Both the position numbers and the translations under genes were made by a program. A DNA stretch of 64,000 nt from Plutella xylostella (Eukaryota; Arthropoda; Insecta; Lepidoptera; Plutellidae): contig NC_063998.1 in NCBI RefSeq assembly GCF_932276165.1, positions 9,622,501 through 9,686,500 of the forward strand. Reading direction: 5' to 3'. The notes below the pieces were generated by a model, which saw nothing but the letters and a program-made list of their open reading frames with translations, did no database searches and was not told where the DNA came from. Shown in pieces: positions 21,874 through 34,000 of the stretch. Every line of letters begins with the position of its first letter. Within the stretch, counting starts at the first letter, position 1.

Positions 21874-24800
21874 CTGCGAACAAGGGGGGGTATTAGCGAG
21901 GACTGTAAGGATAATTAGTTTATTCATCATTTATATACCATTACACACAAAAACACAAATGTAATTTAAAACACAACTAATTTGCGGAATTCGTGCCAAA
22001 ATGCAATATCTACATATTCTAGCCAACCTCTGATTAATGGGAACTGGTTGTTTGAAATTAATCCCGTGAACATAAAAAAAAATAGGTGAGTCAAGTCAGG
22101 TAGAACAATCATAAATTTTCTCAACTCTAAACTAAGACCTAATTGGGATATACGAGTAGGTACCTATAGTTTAAAATAAAACCTAAAGGTTGTGATAATT
22201 CTTGATCTGTGTTTGTGAGTCATACAAAGATCCAAGGAAAGACAAGACCTGCTAATTAATTGACCGTACAATTTGGGGCAAAGAAAACTCTCAGAGTGAA
22301 AATGCTAGGTGGAAGGGGTCTGGTGTCTTTGCCTCAGAGTCCTCAGACTGACTGCACAGACTGAACCACCACCGAACATTATTAATTTATAATTAACAAT
22401 AGATTTAGATTTCTTTATTGATAATTTTATTTCAATATATTTAAGTAGCATTGCTTATCTGACAAAACTGACATAATTTGTATGGATCTGACAGATGTTT
22501 GACATGCCATTAAAGGATTGCTGATTAATATAATAGAAAAATAATAATGTATTTAAAAAAATGTAAATTAAAGTTTGGACGAGGAATTTATAACTTCTTA
22601 AATGTGTTTTCTTTCGGCTGTAACAAATTAACCTTCGGGTCGTCAACTGATAAAACTGCACCCTAACAGTATCCGCACCACACCTATGCAACATTATCAC
22701 CTATGGACGGTAACTCAAATAATAATAATAAGTTAGATTGTCCTCACCGCTGACACGGCAAGTGCTACGCCGCGTCGTAGCACTTTCGTAGCACCTCGTA
22801 GCAAATATTTGTAACCGACATTACGTAAACAAAGTTGCATTCCGAAGATTATCTCGCGTGTCTGTGAGCTAGTGGTATGTGCTCTCGGGCATATAACATG
22901 GGAATGTACAGTTATGTGGTAAAACTGTACCGGCCGAAAGCGGTTTGTATGAAAATGAGGTATAGCGCCGCGCTAGTTCCATAGCTTTGTTGAGATTCGT
23001 GTCTTTTCTGGAGTTATAATGTATAATCATATTTATCTATGAACAGTTGATAGGTTGGGGTGTAAGTACTGGAAGAAATTGATTGTTATGTACGGCAATC
23101 ATAATACTTAAATGTAAAAATATGAAATAATCTTTGGTTCATCAATAAATTAATGTCGTACAGAAACGGAATCTCAAAGCTAAGTTAAATGATTATTCGG
23201 ATAATATTTTGCGGTTCAAATGCTATTAGAATTTCAGGAATAGACGGCCTACATAGGTATAGATGGTATCTAATTTTAAGGTCTTTAATTTATGATGTCT
23301 GATATCTGTTCTTTAGAAAGGAATTAAAATTTATATGATTGATTCGGTTTCGGCATAATTTAATGTGTCTTAGACTGACCAATAAACTACACGGCATTAG
23401 GGGGATTACTACATGTTTTTGGCGAAGAAAAAACTAGAGTTTCGGCCGAGCTAGAAATGATGACTCCAAGTGCTGCCACGAGTCTTGTTATTGTCGTGTC
23501 GGTGACAAACACACTATATAGAGTTGGACACCGTGGTGACAGGATAGTGTGATTTTGATCGAAAGTGAAGAGACTCTTGGAAATAAATAAATGCTGCTTG
23601 AACCAAATGTACCTAGTATTCTCATATTTTTAAACCGTCTAATTTATATTACTATTGGTTTTTTTACGGAAGGTAGAAGGAAAAATCTAGCCATTCTAAG
23701 CTATAAGACTGCCATAAGTACATTGTTCCTAATCAGTAAAGAAGTATACATTTAAGCAGCGTTCAGTAAAGTTGTATGTTAATGGAAGTAGGTCTAGATG
23801 TATGTTGCAAGTGTATCATTTATTGATCTTCAAATAAATAAATAAACATCCTCCTGGCTTTGCTTTATATATTATAATACTTAAAAATATATTATTTTAA
23901 TTTATGAATATGCATATTTAGTGTTATACTATTTAATTTACATTCTTATTCAATATAATTACTTGAATGTAGTGAAAATATAATATAGTGAAGACTCTCA
24001 TGAGGTTGTAACATCCGACGTGTCGCAACGTTTCTACTTTATGGTATTAAAAAAAATGTATGTATGTATGTAGCTCAATGTAGCTAGAGTCCACGCCGCC
24101 ACTGATATCACGGCAAAAGCGGGAACTAAACTACATTCATACGGTCTGATGCGATTCACACACGCACCGCCTCACCGCGCGGATTGTGGATTTTAACAGT
24201 CATTTTCCGCGCGGTGAGGCGGTGGCAGTGTAAGCGTTTTTTACTATATAAGTAAACTGTCATTTTTGCATACAATGATAATCTGGCCTCCGCGGCGGTA
24301 CGCGGTAAAGTAGTGAATCGCCTAAAACTTATCTGACTCTCAGTCCTGTGAGTGCAGCGCCGTCTATCGGACTTCAATGGTGGCGCGGACTCTAGTAACG
24401 TTTATATATTTATCAACACACAACAGAGTTAACGTTGCGTTGCGCCACGCGACAAAAAAGTGAAGGGAAACCCATAAGCAATACATTCTACCTTTACAGT
24501 ATCCACTCTAGAACCATAATTATGTTCCTACCTTTCCTGACTAGAATAATATATTTCTGCTGTTAATTATTTCTAACCTGGTCCTGTTAGTTACCTGACA
24601 GAGGCACTAGGTTAAAAATAGCGCTGACAGCAGATTGATTCTTTCAGATTTGTATTTAGTACGATTAAATCCTAACTAATATTATAAATGCGAAAGTAAC
24701 TGTGTCTGTCTGCCTGTCTGTCTGTCTGTCTGTCTGTTACTCTTTCACGCCAAAACTACTGAACGGATTTGAATGAAATTTGGTACACATACGCTCTAGA

Positions 24801-27413
24801 CCCTGGGAAAGAACATACCAACCTTTGCCTTTACCATACCTTGGTTGCACTTAAGGTGTAACCTGCTGCTTCAGCATTGTAGAATAGAATATAATAGAAT
24901 AGAATAGAATATATCTTTATTGAACACCACAAATTAAAACATACAAAGAGAACTTATAAACTAGGAACAATAGGCGGCCTTATCGCTAAGAGCGATCTCT
25001 TACAGGCAACCTTAAACATAAAGAAAATTTGAGGGCGGTGTACCTACTACCTAACTATACTTATAATATACCTAAATAAACCATACATACTATGGCTACA
25101 GAATACTAACATAAGTAACATGTAGATTGCTTATAATGTGGTGATGGCAATGGATGTTGGCCGTGCCATAATGGTTACCTGACTCGCATGTTCTCCTGCA
25201 GGCGGCGCAGCGGCCCCAGGTACTCCTGGCTGCGGCCGCCGCGCACCTCGCCCAGCTGGTGCTCCACGCGGCTCACCCGCTCCCGGTACAGCTGCTCGCG
25301 GAGCACGGAGAACTGGTGCTCCAGGTCCGCTGGAATGTTTGGAGATGGACGGTGAATGTAGGGTTGAATTGAAATAGATAGATAGAATATTCTTTATTTG
25401 TACACACACATGAAAATAACTTACATGACTTAAATACCAACACATAAGTACATACAAAAATTGCAGTTTTATAGCTTAATGTCATTTTTTGAAGACAACC
25501 TTCGGGTGGAAGGATATTTATGATCTAAGGATGAAATGTTGAGCAGTAATGATTATTGTTGAGGTGAAAGTTTGTAAGTGGGTTTGTTACTGTGTCACTA
25601 GAATGTATTTGTATTTTTTATGTAGGAATCTTACAAGTTTATCCAAATGGCATTTTGTTTTCCAGAATTTATACATGGTTTTATTAGAATTAAAGATTGC
25701 CAGATAACCTAGATTGTAATGTTATAACTATTATTCTTAGTAGTTACTATGAGATACTCTGCTACTTATGTGAATTAATTAATCACTGAAACTATGTGAA
25801 ATGTTGTTGTAAGTGTGACCTTTTTTCACAAAATCTTATAACTATTATAGAATAGAATAGAATAGAATAGAAAAACTTTATTCGACACAAAAACAACAAC
25901 ATGGACAGTAAAACAGGTAACAAAAAAACTTAATTACTAGAAAAATAAATATTAATAAATTAGTAGGTAGGGTACACTAGGTGCTAGTTGCTGCTCAGTG
26001 TCGAAAAGGACTCCAGACTCAGCATGTGCTATAATCCCGGGGACTATAGCGCTGGTTTTCAGCTGGATCCTTTGCGAACGGAACGCCGTAGATTAGGAGT
26101 GCGATCGTTTGAATTAACCAATTTCAAAGCATACAACAAAACATAAACAAACAAGTAAGTGAACAAACAAGTGTTAGGTACTACAATAAAAGATATTATA
26201 GACAGTGAAACAACAATTATACATTTAGATTTAAGGGTAGGTCTAACATTTTGTGTAGGCACATACATATTATATAGGCATTAACCAAACTCAAACTCAA
26301 TTGTTCAATATTATTGAGTGCTTTATGAACTTGTGAATGAATAAAGCATCAAAAATTAAAATAGAACCAGAGATTGTTTAATTAGTGTTTCAATCATTCA
26401 GTAAAATTCATTAATGTTAGATTGTTTCATATTTTGTTAAAAATATGTATACCCATTTCCAGACATGGTTTCTTTTACAATGTAGGTAATTTTATGAAAA
26501 TATAGGAACATCAAGGAATTTTTTTCATTATTACACAACTCAAACAACACACATAGAGCATCAAAGAAAAAATAATATCTGTTTGTAAACAAATAATAAT
26601 GTGAAAAATAATGCCATGGGGTTTGTACCAGCGATCCAAACTCAGAACCCACAATATGAGATTTAGCACTTTGAGCAACGAGACTGCCAGGTTGTTTTGA
26701 ATATTGAATCTTTGTTTTACATATACCTAATACCTTTAGATACCGACTCAGATTAAATACAATTTACAATTAATTACAAATGTGAAGCAAAAAGGGGGTG
26801 TATCACATGTGAGTCTTTAACTACTCCTGTGGGGTTAATGTTGTGAGGATGTGATGTATTCGCAATGCAATAGAATGAGAGGCTAAACATTACTACAAAT
26901 TAAATACATGTAACTACATCATCATAATTTGATTTGATTAGGTTTCTTGAGGATTGGCACTATTTACTCTACATTACCGTCATAGACATTGAACTCAAAC
27001 CATAATATTGAGGTCAATGTACCAAAAACTTACAAACATACACTGTTTTGGACTTAATTCATAAATAAAATAGTGATAACCCTCTAAAACCATAGCTTAT
27101 TTATCAAAATAAGTCAAATCTTATCAGTTTATTGCTAAAGCTTAGCATAAAAACAAACAAATACTAAAAATTGTTTGTAAACATAACCTCAAAATGTCGT
27201 CGCAAACCAACCTAGATTCTCGAGGCACTCGTTCCGGCGGCGCTCGCACTCGCTCTCGTCCATCTCGGAGGAGTCATCGGAGTCGGGCTCATCAGCCTCT
27301 TCAGCGCTGGAGTCCCGGTCCGGGCCCCTGGAGGAGCCCCCGGACCTCTCTGTGTCGCCACCAGACATGTCGCCGTCCCCATCACTGTCACCTTCCACTT
27401 TCATCGAAGGCAT
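21780..27413 (-). CDS. Brms1: BRMS1 / BRMS1-like (Sin3-HDAC subunit), 5' part of gene
   Basis: Homologue of breast cancer metastasis suppressor 1 and its paralogue BRMS1L, Sds3-related subunits of the nuclear Sin3-histone deacetylase co-repressor (family knowledge). Exons 27212-27413, 25179-25329 and 21780-21873 join in phase to about 149 residues. There is an acidic, serine-rich N-terminus (residues 1-55), then SSEMDESECERRRNECLENL, then a predicted coiled coil (ADLEHQFSVLREQLYRERV... and RIEVAGVLKQMRIDNIKHKF) matching the Sds3-like domain. The start ATG (27,411-27,413) is the first in the frame and has A at -3. The family is usually about 250-320 residues; the C-terminal exons (the conserved W-W-D and GPYIVYM-type segments) were not found to the left and probably lie outside the window. 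Its start lies 3.5 kb beyond the sdt stop, on the same strand. Confidence 0.92.
21874..25178. other. Brms1 intron 2 with repeat fragments
   Basis: Contains a GCTACG-rich patch (22,743-22,810), a 19-bp perfect inverted repeat (CACCGCCTCACCGCGCGGA at 24,165-24,183, inverted at 24,206-24,224), a cut GACA-repeat element (24,668-24,816) and a reversed retrotransposon tail (24,883-25,015, GAATAGAATA run). Confidence 0.6.
24668..24816. mobile_element. GACA-repeat element, truncated, with seven TGTC-type units
   Basis: Starts AATCCTAACTAATATTATAA, carries the longest run of TGTC units of any copy here, and stops at GGGAAAGAACATA before the far end. Confidence 0.7.
25179..25329 (-). CDS. Brms1: Brms1 exon 2, coiled coil
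   Basis: Acceptor CATTCCAG|CG, donor GTCAG|GTAACC. It encodes ADLEHQFSVLREQLYRERVS, then EVRGGRSQEYLGPLRRLQEN and MRVR. It is a GC-rich island within AT-rich intron and is flanked on the plus-strand right by a reversed retrotransposon tail. Confidence 0.93.
25330..27211. other. Brms1 intron 1 with two reversed retrotransposon tails
   Basis: Tails at about 25,375-25,450 (GATAGATAGAATATTCTTTA) and 25,853-26,110 (GAATAGAATAGAATAG then CTTTATTCGACAC). At 26,060-26,110 the minus strand reads DPLRTERRRLGVRSFE, probably the decayed end of a retrotransposon ORF. Confidence 0.55.
27212..27413 (-). CDS. Brms1: Brms1 exon 1, acidic N-terminus
   Basis: 67 codons plus one base; donor CTAG|GTTGGT. It encodes MPSMKVEGDSDGDGDMSGGD, an acidic serine/aspartate/glutamate tract, then SSEMDESECERRRNECLENL. 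The motif around SEMDE-x-E-C/Y-ERRR-x-EC is shared by BRMS1 and BRMS1L. Confidence 0.92.
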
Positions 27414-27524
27414 ATTGTCAACACTACTCGACAGTCACAAAACCTAACGTTAATCAAAAAAGGATAAACACAAAATATCTTTTGGAATTTTCGCTCCCTT
27501 TCGATTGCAGATTACATTAAATTA

Positions 27525-27575
27525 AACGTCAAACTTTTAATATGTGTCAAAAACGTCAACGTCATCAAAATGTTG
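27525..27575 (-). promoter_or_regulatory. cluster of TGACGTT-like motifs upstream of Brms1
   Basis: About 110-160 bases upstream of the Brms1 ATG there are three GACGTT units (plus-strand AACGTC), two of them almost adjacent, resembling CRE/ATF half-sites. Position fits a core-promoter-proximal element. Function is inferred only. Confidence 0.25.
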
Positions 27576-30500
27576 TCTAGTCTGTGTTGGTGACTTTTGT
27601 GAGTGTCAGACTCGGAATACGGAAGAATCTTTGATTCGGCTCGGGGACTCTTCGCAATCGCTTGAGGAGCAAGGAATATGGGTTCTTTGGTGGGGAGTAC
27701 GTGCTTTTAACTCCGTTAGAGAGTAAATACGATTATTATTGCGCCGGAGAGTCGCCATACTGCTCTGCGCTATATAGAATCGATTTTCACTGCAGAAACG
27801 GATAAAAAACTAAACTTGGCCCTTGAGGAGATTTAGGTAACTTCGAGTAACCAACCAATCATACAACCTAGACGACCTAGAGAATCTGCACTGTAAGCTG
27901 AAGTTGCTGTGGATCCGTTATATCTATCTACCGAAGAATGGGTGATCGTCCAGGTTAGATGTGTTCTCGAGTGGAGACCATGAACGTTCAAACGTTTAAA
28001 TCTAGTCTATCCAAGCATCCAACCACAAGCTAGACCATAATTAGAAAACAAGAGTGGTAGCATAAGTATGCCAAGGACAGAGTGTTTTATGCTCCAAGCT
28101 TACGTCTGTCGTTTTGGTTTATTATGGGCTGATTAGGGTTGGAACCGTTAGTACCTACTTCTCAAAGTGGCTTTAAAATTATTATTTCCTTTCGTCGGTA
28201 GTTTTGGATCCAATTCTAATAATCTACAAACAATGAAATATGATCTCTTTTTATACTTAATACTATTTCCTACCTATAATTATGTATATAAGTACTTAAT
28301 ACTTAAATTAATAATAAGTAGGTATGTAAGTAGTTGGTTCAAATGAAAACAACGTCGTAGGTATCTGATATTAAATTTAATATTCTATTATTTACATTAA
28401 ATTGTTCTCTATTAACAGTTTTTAGTATAGTATTATTCTTAGTATCATTTCTTTATTCAGTTGTTAATAAATTATGTACAGGACTATTTTATATAAATTA
28501 GAAATATCAATACTGTGTAAGTTTCCACAAATCCACAATTTGACCAAGTGCATGAATCACAACCCCATGTTCCTAGTTGTATAGATTATACCCTTCATAT
28601 TGTTTACTATGCGGTCTGTAATCATGCACTCGTCAATGTATAACAAACACTTAAATAATAACACAAAAATTCCAAGACCGAGTAGTTAAGGTACACAAAA
28701 CTTTATAGCACCCTCCTCATGCCACTTCTGCTTAAATATCAAATCTCACGTAATAATAATTATGACTACGTAACTAACACAATACAAAACCTACTCATTC
28801 AAAAATATATAAGTATGACACAATATAAATGATACACATAACATGGAATGGTAATGTTATCATAAAGGTAATAATAATTTCCGGCCTGATATTTTTGGCA
28901 CTTAATATTTGGAATGCACAAGTCTATCTAAACATACCTACATAATATACAAATATTCAAAAGTATAACTAACAATAATAACTTTAAACCATTCTAATCG
29001 GACAGTACGCCACTTTAAGTACATTATTATTGCATTTAATTTTCGCGTTCTAGACAATATAGTGATGTAAATATACGAATATATTCAGTAAAAACGTTTA
29101 ATTTCTCATAAAAGCTGAGCAGTGAACACGCCAAATTTGCGACTATATCCTATAAATTACTTTATAAAGGGTAAAATCGCCAAAAAGGAAATATAGAGGA
29201 AAATATGTTGAAACTGTATTCTAAACAGATATGTCGTCGTACGGGTGTTCAAGTACTTTATTAGTTGGTATAGTTTGCCGTCTACGCACTATGTAGCAGT
29301 ATTATTGTTTTAAATGGCGAATTTTATCTACCAAAGTTTTCTACCACCAATTTCCTTATGAGGAATCACAAAAAATCTACTTACTGAAGAAAAAGTTCTA
29401 TTATTTTTATACCTACTACAGTACAAATTTGGCAATAGAGAATATCATATTGATTTAATTTTATTGTTTTAATCATCTCATCTTTATAAATTATTTATTT
29501 CTTCTATTTACTATCTACTTTATTTTTAGTTGGCTGTTTTATAATAATAAATTCCATTGCAACTCTATTTGGAGGTATAATTTTAAATGTTTTATTGAAC
29601 TCGTTAAGGCTTGACGTTCTCGTGCATTATACGTTAAAAATAACATAAAGTACAAAATACGAAAACAATGTGCGTCTCTAACGTAGTTCTATTGTATATC
29701 TGATATCACTTACTAGATAATAACAATATCCATGACAGTCTTCACTTTAATCAGTGGCTCTTGCTGATAAATTTATAACTTTATAAATGTCACTTTGCAT
29801 ATGGCTCTTCAAATATTTGAAAAGGACATAGCTGCCTAATTTTGACTCAGGTTTAACAAATTTAACACTAAAACCATGAAATCAGTATTAAAAATCAATT
29901 TCATTTAATTATAGCATAATGACGTCCTAACGTTTAAAAAAAATAACTGTCAGTTATACCGATACCCACATTTTAAAATTAAATATAAATCGCGTCGCTT
30001 TAGGTATCTCTATTCCATATATTGCTGATTTATTGAAGTTCTTTTATTCACAAAAGTAAATAAGTAAGCTCTGATATTATTGATAATGATAAGATATACT
30101 TACCACTATTATGAAAACTTAATAATTAAAGACTTTAAATAACAAAGATTACAATTTGCGTAAAATAATAGGTATTTATAAGTAGATCGAATACACATTA
30201 TTCTGAATATAGTTTTTCAAAAATATCTCTAAATATTGAATATGTACGAATAAAAGTTCATTCTAACTCCAAAATTGAATACAAATAAGATAACAATGTT
30301 TAATCAAAAAACATAAATAGATTAACTATTTCCAATTAATTTGTTGACTAAAATGAGTTATTTATTAACAATAAACATTTGTTTACATCCAATACTATAC
30401 CCTCTCTAACTTTCATAAGTAGACCGCATCTGACACTATCCCAAATTGTTATCATTTCACGTGACTCATAAAAAAACTCCATTATGCTTAAACCTATTAA

Positions 30501-30803
30501 TCGCAATATTTATCTTTCAAAGATGCTAAATTCGGGAACACATTTCTAATTTCTACGTTCTCGCCTCCCAACTCCATTATTATTGTTAGTTTCTAGGACT
30601 TGACACTCAATTATACTTCGTCGCGAGTGATTTACAAATCTAGACGCAGTGAAGCGTTTCTTCCAAGTACACTTGCCAAAGAAAACCTCCAGCAAATGTA
30701 AAACCATTTGCGTAGTTATCCGCAATACGATGACTATCACTGCCCCTAGGCCTAAAACACTTATCCTGTGGTGCCGCAAGTGATATTCACAGATATTAGA
30801 CAA
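27576..30803. other. intergenic and sdt 3' flank, AT-rich
   Basis: No exon, repeat boundary or RNA gene recognised. Very AT-rich from about 28,250, consistent with 3' UTR and flank of sdt. Confidence 0.5.
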
Positions 30804-30809
30804 TTTATT
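30804..30809 (-). terminator. possible sdt poly(A) signal
   Basis: An AATAAA hexamer on the minus strand, 97 bases past the sdt stop. The 3' flank is very AT-rich and contains further AATAAA-like strings, so the actual cleavage site cannot be fixed from sequence. Confidence 0.3.
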
Positions 30810-30905
30810 TATAATATTTTGTTTAGTTTTATCTAGATGACATAGTTGTCTGTGTTGGCAGTTCAGTCTTGGTGTCGCGATATTTGCGACATGTTTTATT
30901 TCTCG

Positions 30906-31088
30906 CTAGGTTTGCTTAAGCCAGTGTGCGGGGACCCACTGCGGTTCTCTCTCTAAACTGTTGATTTCGTTCAACAGTTGTTGGTAGGCACGTTGGGTGT
31001 CGTTATTTATGATGATCATGTCGAAGAGATGGCCCCATCTCACCTCCATGTCTCTTGCAGTCGCTATTATTTCTTTTAATTCTTCTTC
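30906..31088 (-). CDS. sdt: sdt last coding exon
   Basis: Acceptor TATGTTACAG|GAA. It encodes EEELKEIIATARDMEVRWGH, the end of the GK fold, and the C-terminus EPQWVPAHWLKQT with stop TAG at 30,906. EPQWVP plus W-L near the C-terminus is the PALS1/Stardust ending. Confidence 0.96.
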   Translation of the reverse strand, partial: EEELKEIIATARDMEVRWGHLFDMIIINNDTQRAYQQLLNEINSLEREPQWVPAHWLKQT

Positions 31089-34000
31089 CTGTAACATAAT
31101 GAGTTGCGTTTTAATAATATTATAAATTATAGAAAATAATTTTGCTTATATTGTGAGTAAAAATGTTACAATGACTTGCCTTAAAAGCTTCTGCATTTCT
31201 AATCTTTTTCTGCCTCAGTTTTTCTAAGCTCGGAGGAGCCACAAATACAGTGTAAGGCTTGAGGTCAGAGTTTCTTAAGATCTTCAACGATTGAGGATGT
31301 AAGTTCAATACGCATATCTTCCCCGAGTTTACTACTTCACGTATCGCTTCTAACGACGTACCTGTAATGAAAAAATCTTTAAGTACGAGTTCCACTAATT
31401 TTAAAATGTAAATTTTCATCATTGCTGTTGAATGACATACCATAATAAGCTTTCTCGTACTCGCCGTGCTCGACAAACTTTCTGTTCAAGATGTCTGCCT
31501 CAAATTGAGTGCGCGAGATGAAATGGTAGTCCTGACCCGGGACCTCGTGGTCTTTGCGTGGGCGAGACGTGTCTGTAAAAACACATTCACATTAGGTATT
31601 TTTATAATAGTATCAAATTTGAACTCAAATACCAAAAGAGAAACCAAATGATAAGGTAGATAAGAAAATAATAAAACAATCAAATAAATAATACACTCAC
31701 GAGGCACGGCGGCTGCGAACCGCTCATTGTCCTCCATCAGTCTCTGGCGCAGCTCATGCCGACCGATGTTGGGGGGACCAATCAGAACTATGGGTCGTTT
31801 GCTGGACGCTCGCGGGTAGTATAACGCTACCTCCTCGTAAGTTAGGATCTCTTCTTGTTCGTATTCTGAAATAGGATCAGGGTTAAACATGTCTAAATGT
31901 AAAAAAGCGTAGTGGCAGCTAGGTGCAAAAACAAAATTAAGATTAAAAATCCTAACTTTATAATATGAACTATTTCATCAAACTGGACTGCTTTTCTTTT
32001 TCTACTTCTATAAATGCTTACCGTCAGTTCCGGAGGTAGAGTACAGTGGATATCCAGCTTCACTGGTGGCTTTCTTGCCCCTCTTCTTCCGAGGTGGTTT
32101 CTTGGCACACAGCAACGTGCCGCCTTTCCGGGGCTTATCTCTCGCTGCCACTTCTCCAGCTAGAGTTAGCTTCATGGATTCTCGTCTGTGGGTTATTCGA
32201 AGGTTTCAGATTACTTGATATTATTTTTTTAGGGAAACATAACATTACGTTATTACCTAAGTTAAAGGATCAAGAAAGACGAAAAATTCATATGGTTTAA
32301 TAGAAAATTTCGCACATCGACCAAAAAAGTGGACATGGTCTCAAAATAGACCTTTTCTGCAGCAAAATTTTATCTTCCTTCGGTCTTCAACAGCATGCAG
32401 GAGAAAATCTAAATTAGCGACATTACATAAACTATGTTTCAAAATCTCATGTGGGTGTAATGGGTCTAAAAAAATACTCACTGGTGTTGGAATGCCTGGC
32501 TTGGTATTAATCCAGCGAGGGTCTGGTCCTCTTCACCCTCTCGGAACGCCTGCCACCAGTTCGGGTCCTCTCGACTTATTACGTGAAGTACATCGCCTTT
32601 CTGGAAGCTGATGCCTGAGGAGAGCATTGGAGTTCAGTATCAGAGGAATAACTAGGATCACTAGTTAGATGGCTACGTAGTCAGAGAATAAGATTAAATA
32701 TAAATGAGTTCGTTGACTAAGTTATATGAAGTTTTTGTCATGAAATTAATAAAACTAAGTGTTCAGTTATTTCCACGTTATTTCATTCCTTTTCCTGAAC
32801 ACTAAGAACATCCGCAACACTTTTTTTAGACACACGAAACAATCCGACACTAGAGTGAGCGCTCTGACCAAGTTTTAAACTGCTGGCTTTTCATTTATTA
32901 AATGCTCTTTAACTCACCAAGCTCCCGACAAGGTATATAAACATCGTCCTCCGGATCATAGTCGAAGTGCGCGCGGACATGCAGCACCCTATTCGGGGGC
33001 GGCGGCCGCGGCGGCGCAGCCCTGGGAGCCAGCAGTACTGTGAGGGTTCCCGTGAGAGAGCCTAGGACTTGACACACCTCGTGGACTGACTTTCCTCGCA
33101 TGCCCACGCCGTTCACTTCGAGTAGCTGGAGGGGAAATTGAGGAGTTAGGGATTTGTATAAAAATATGCTTTTATGGGGTAATTACATAATTATTTCAAT
33201 CAATCTTGATAGTCAAGAATTTACGGTGGGAAGGAAAGTTAATTTTTTGAGGTTTTTTGCGAAAATGATAGATACAATTTTTGAAATAAGCCATTTAATT
33301 TTGTTTAAACGTCTGGCAATGTAATGATATTTTACTTTCCACCATCGGAATTATCCTTGAAACTCTTCTAGAGATAACATAAGAGAGTTTAGAAAGTATT
33401 GAATCAATGAGAATAAGTTACATACCTCATCACCCTCGTGTAAAAGTCCAGATTTCTCAGCGGCCCCGCCTCTAACTATCCTACCAATAATGACTGCTTC
33501 TCCCTCATTCCTTACTGTAGCACCTGCAACAACCACATCATTATCACAGAATGTTTTATGATTTGATAGTTTCCAGTCTCTTGTACTTTGTTTGTATACA
33601 ATGGATCTGTCATCTCCTATTCCATTCGGTATCTAGTCCTTCGCCAAAAGCCTCAATTGGATCTCGTCTCTCATCTTTCGTACACTAACGGTCTTTTAAA
33701 CTACACAGTTAACCATAAATACAACAGATACAATTGTCATAAATATCATTAGCTCACCAAGTGGTTCATTAGTCTTGTCTATTTTGATGATCTTGATGTG
33801 TTCGCTGGGGTCGTCGGGCGAGTGCGTCGCGAGCGCTTTCTCGTCTTTGTGGTTTGCGTTGTTGCCAGTCTGTAATATATCATCAATCAATTAGGTATTG
33901 TCACTATTGGGTAAATGGGTTTCCATGACACGGTGACACTGCTAGGGATATTCATAGATAAGCTGAATGGTTGACTGACTGTTAGGGAAGTAATAAGTAA

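Noticed and set aside
27194..27520. 108-codon plus-strand frame rich in R and S
   Set aside because: It lies opposite Brms1 exon 1 and mirrors its codon structure; the minus-strand reading has a clear homologue.
31466..31651. 61-codon plus-strand frame
   Set aside because: Antisense to the GK exon at 31,441-31,572.
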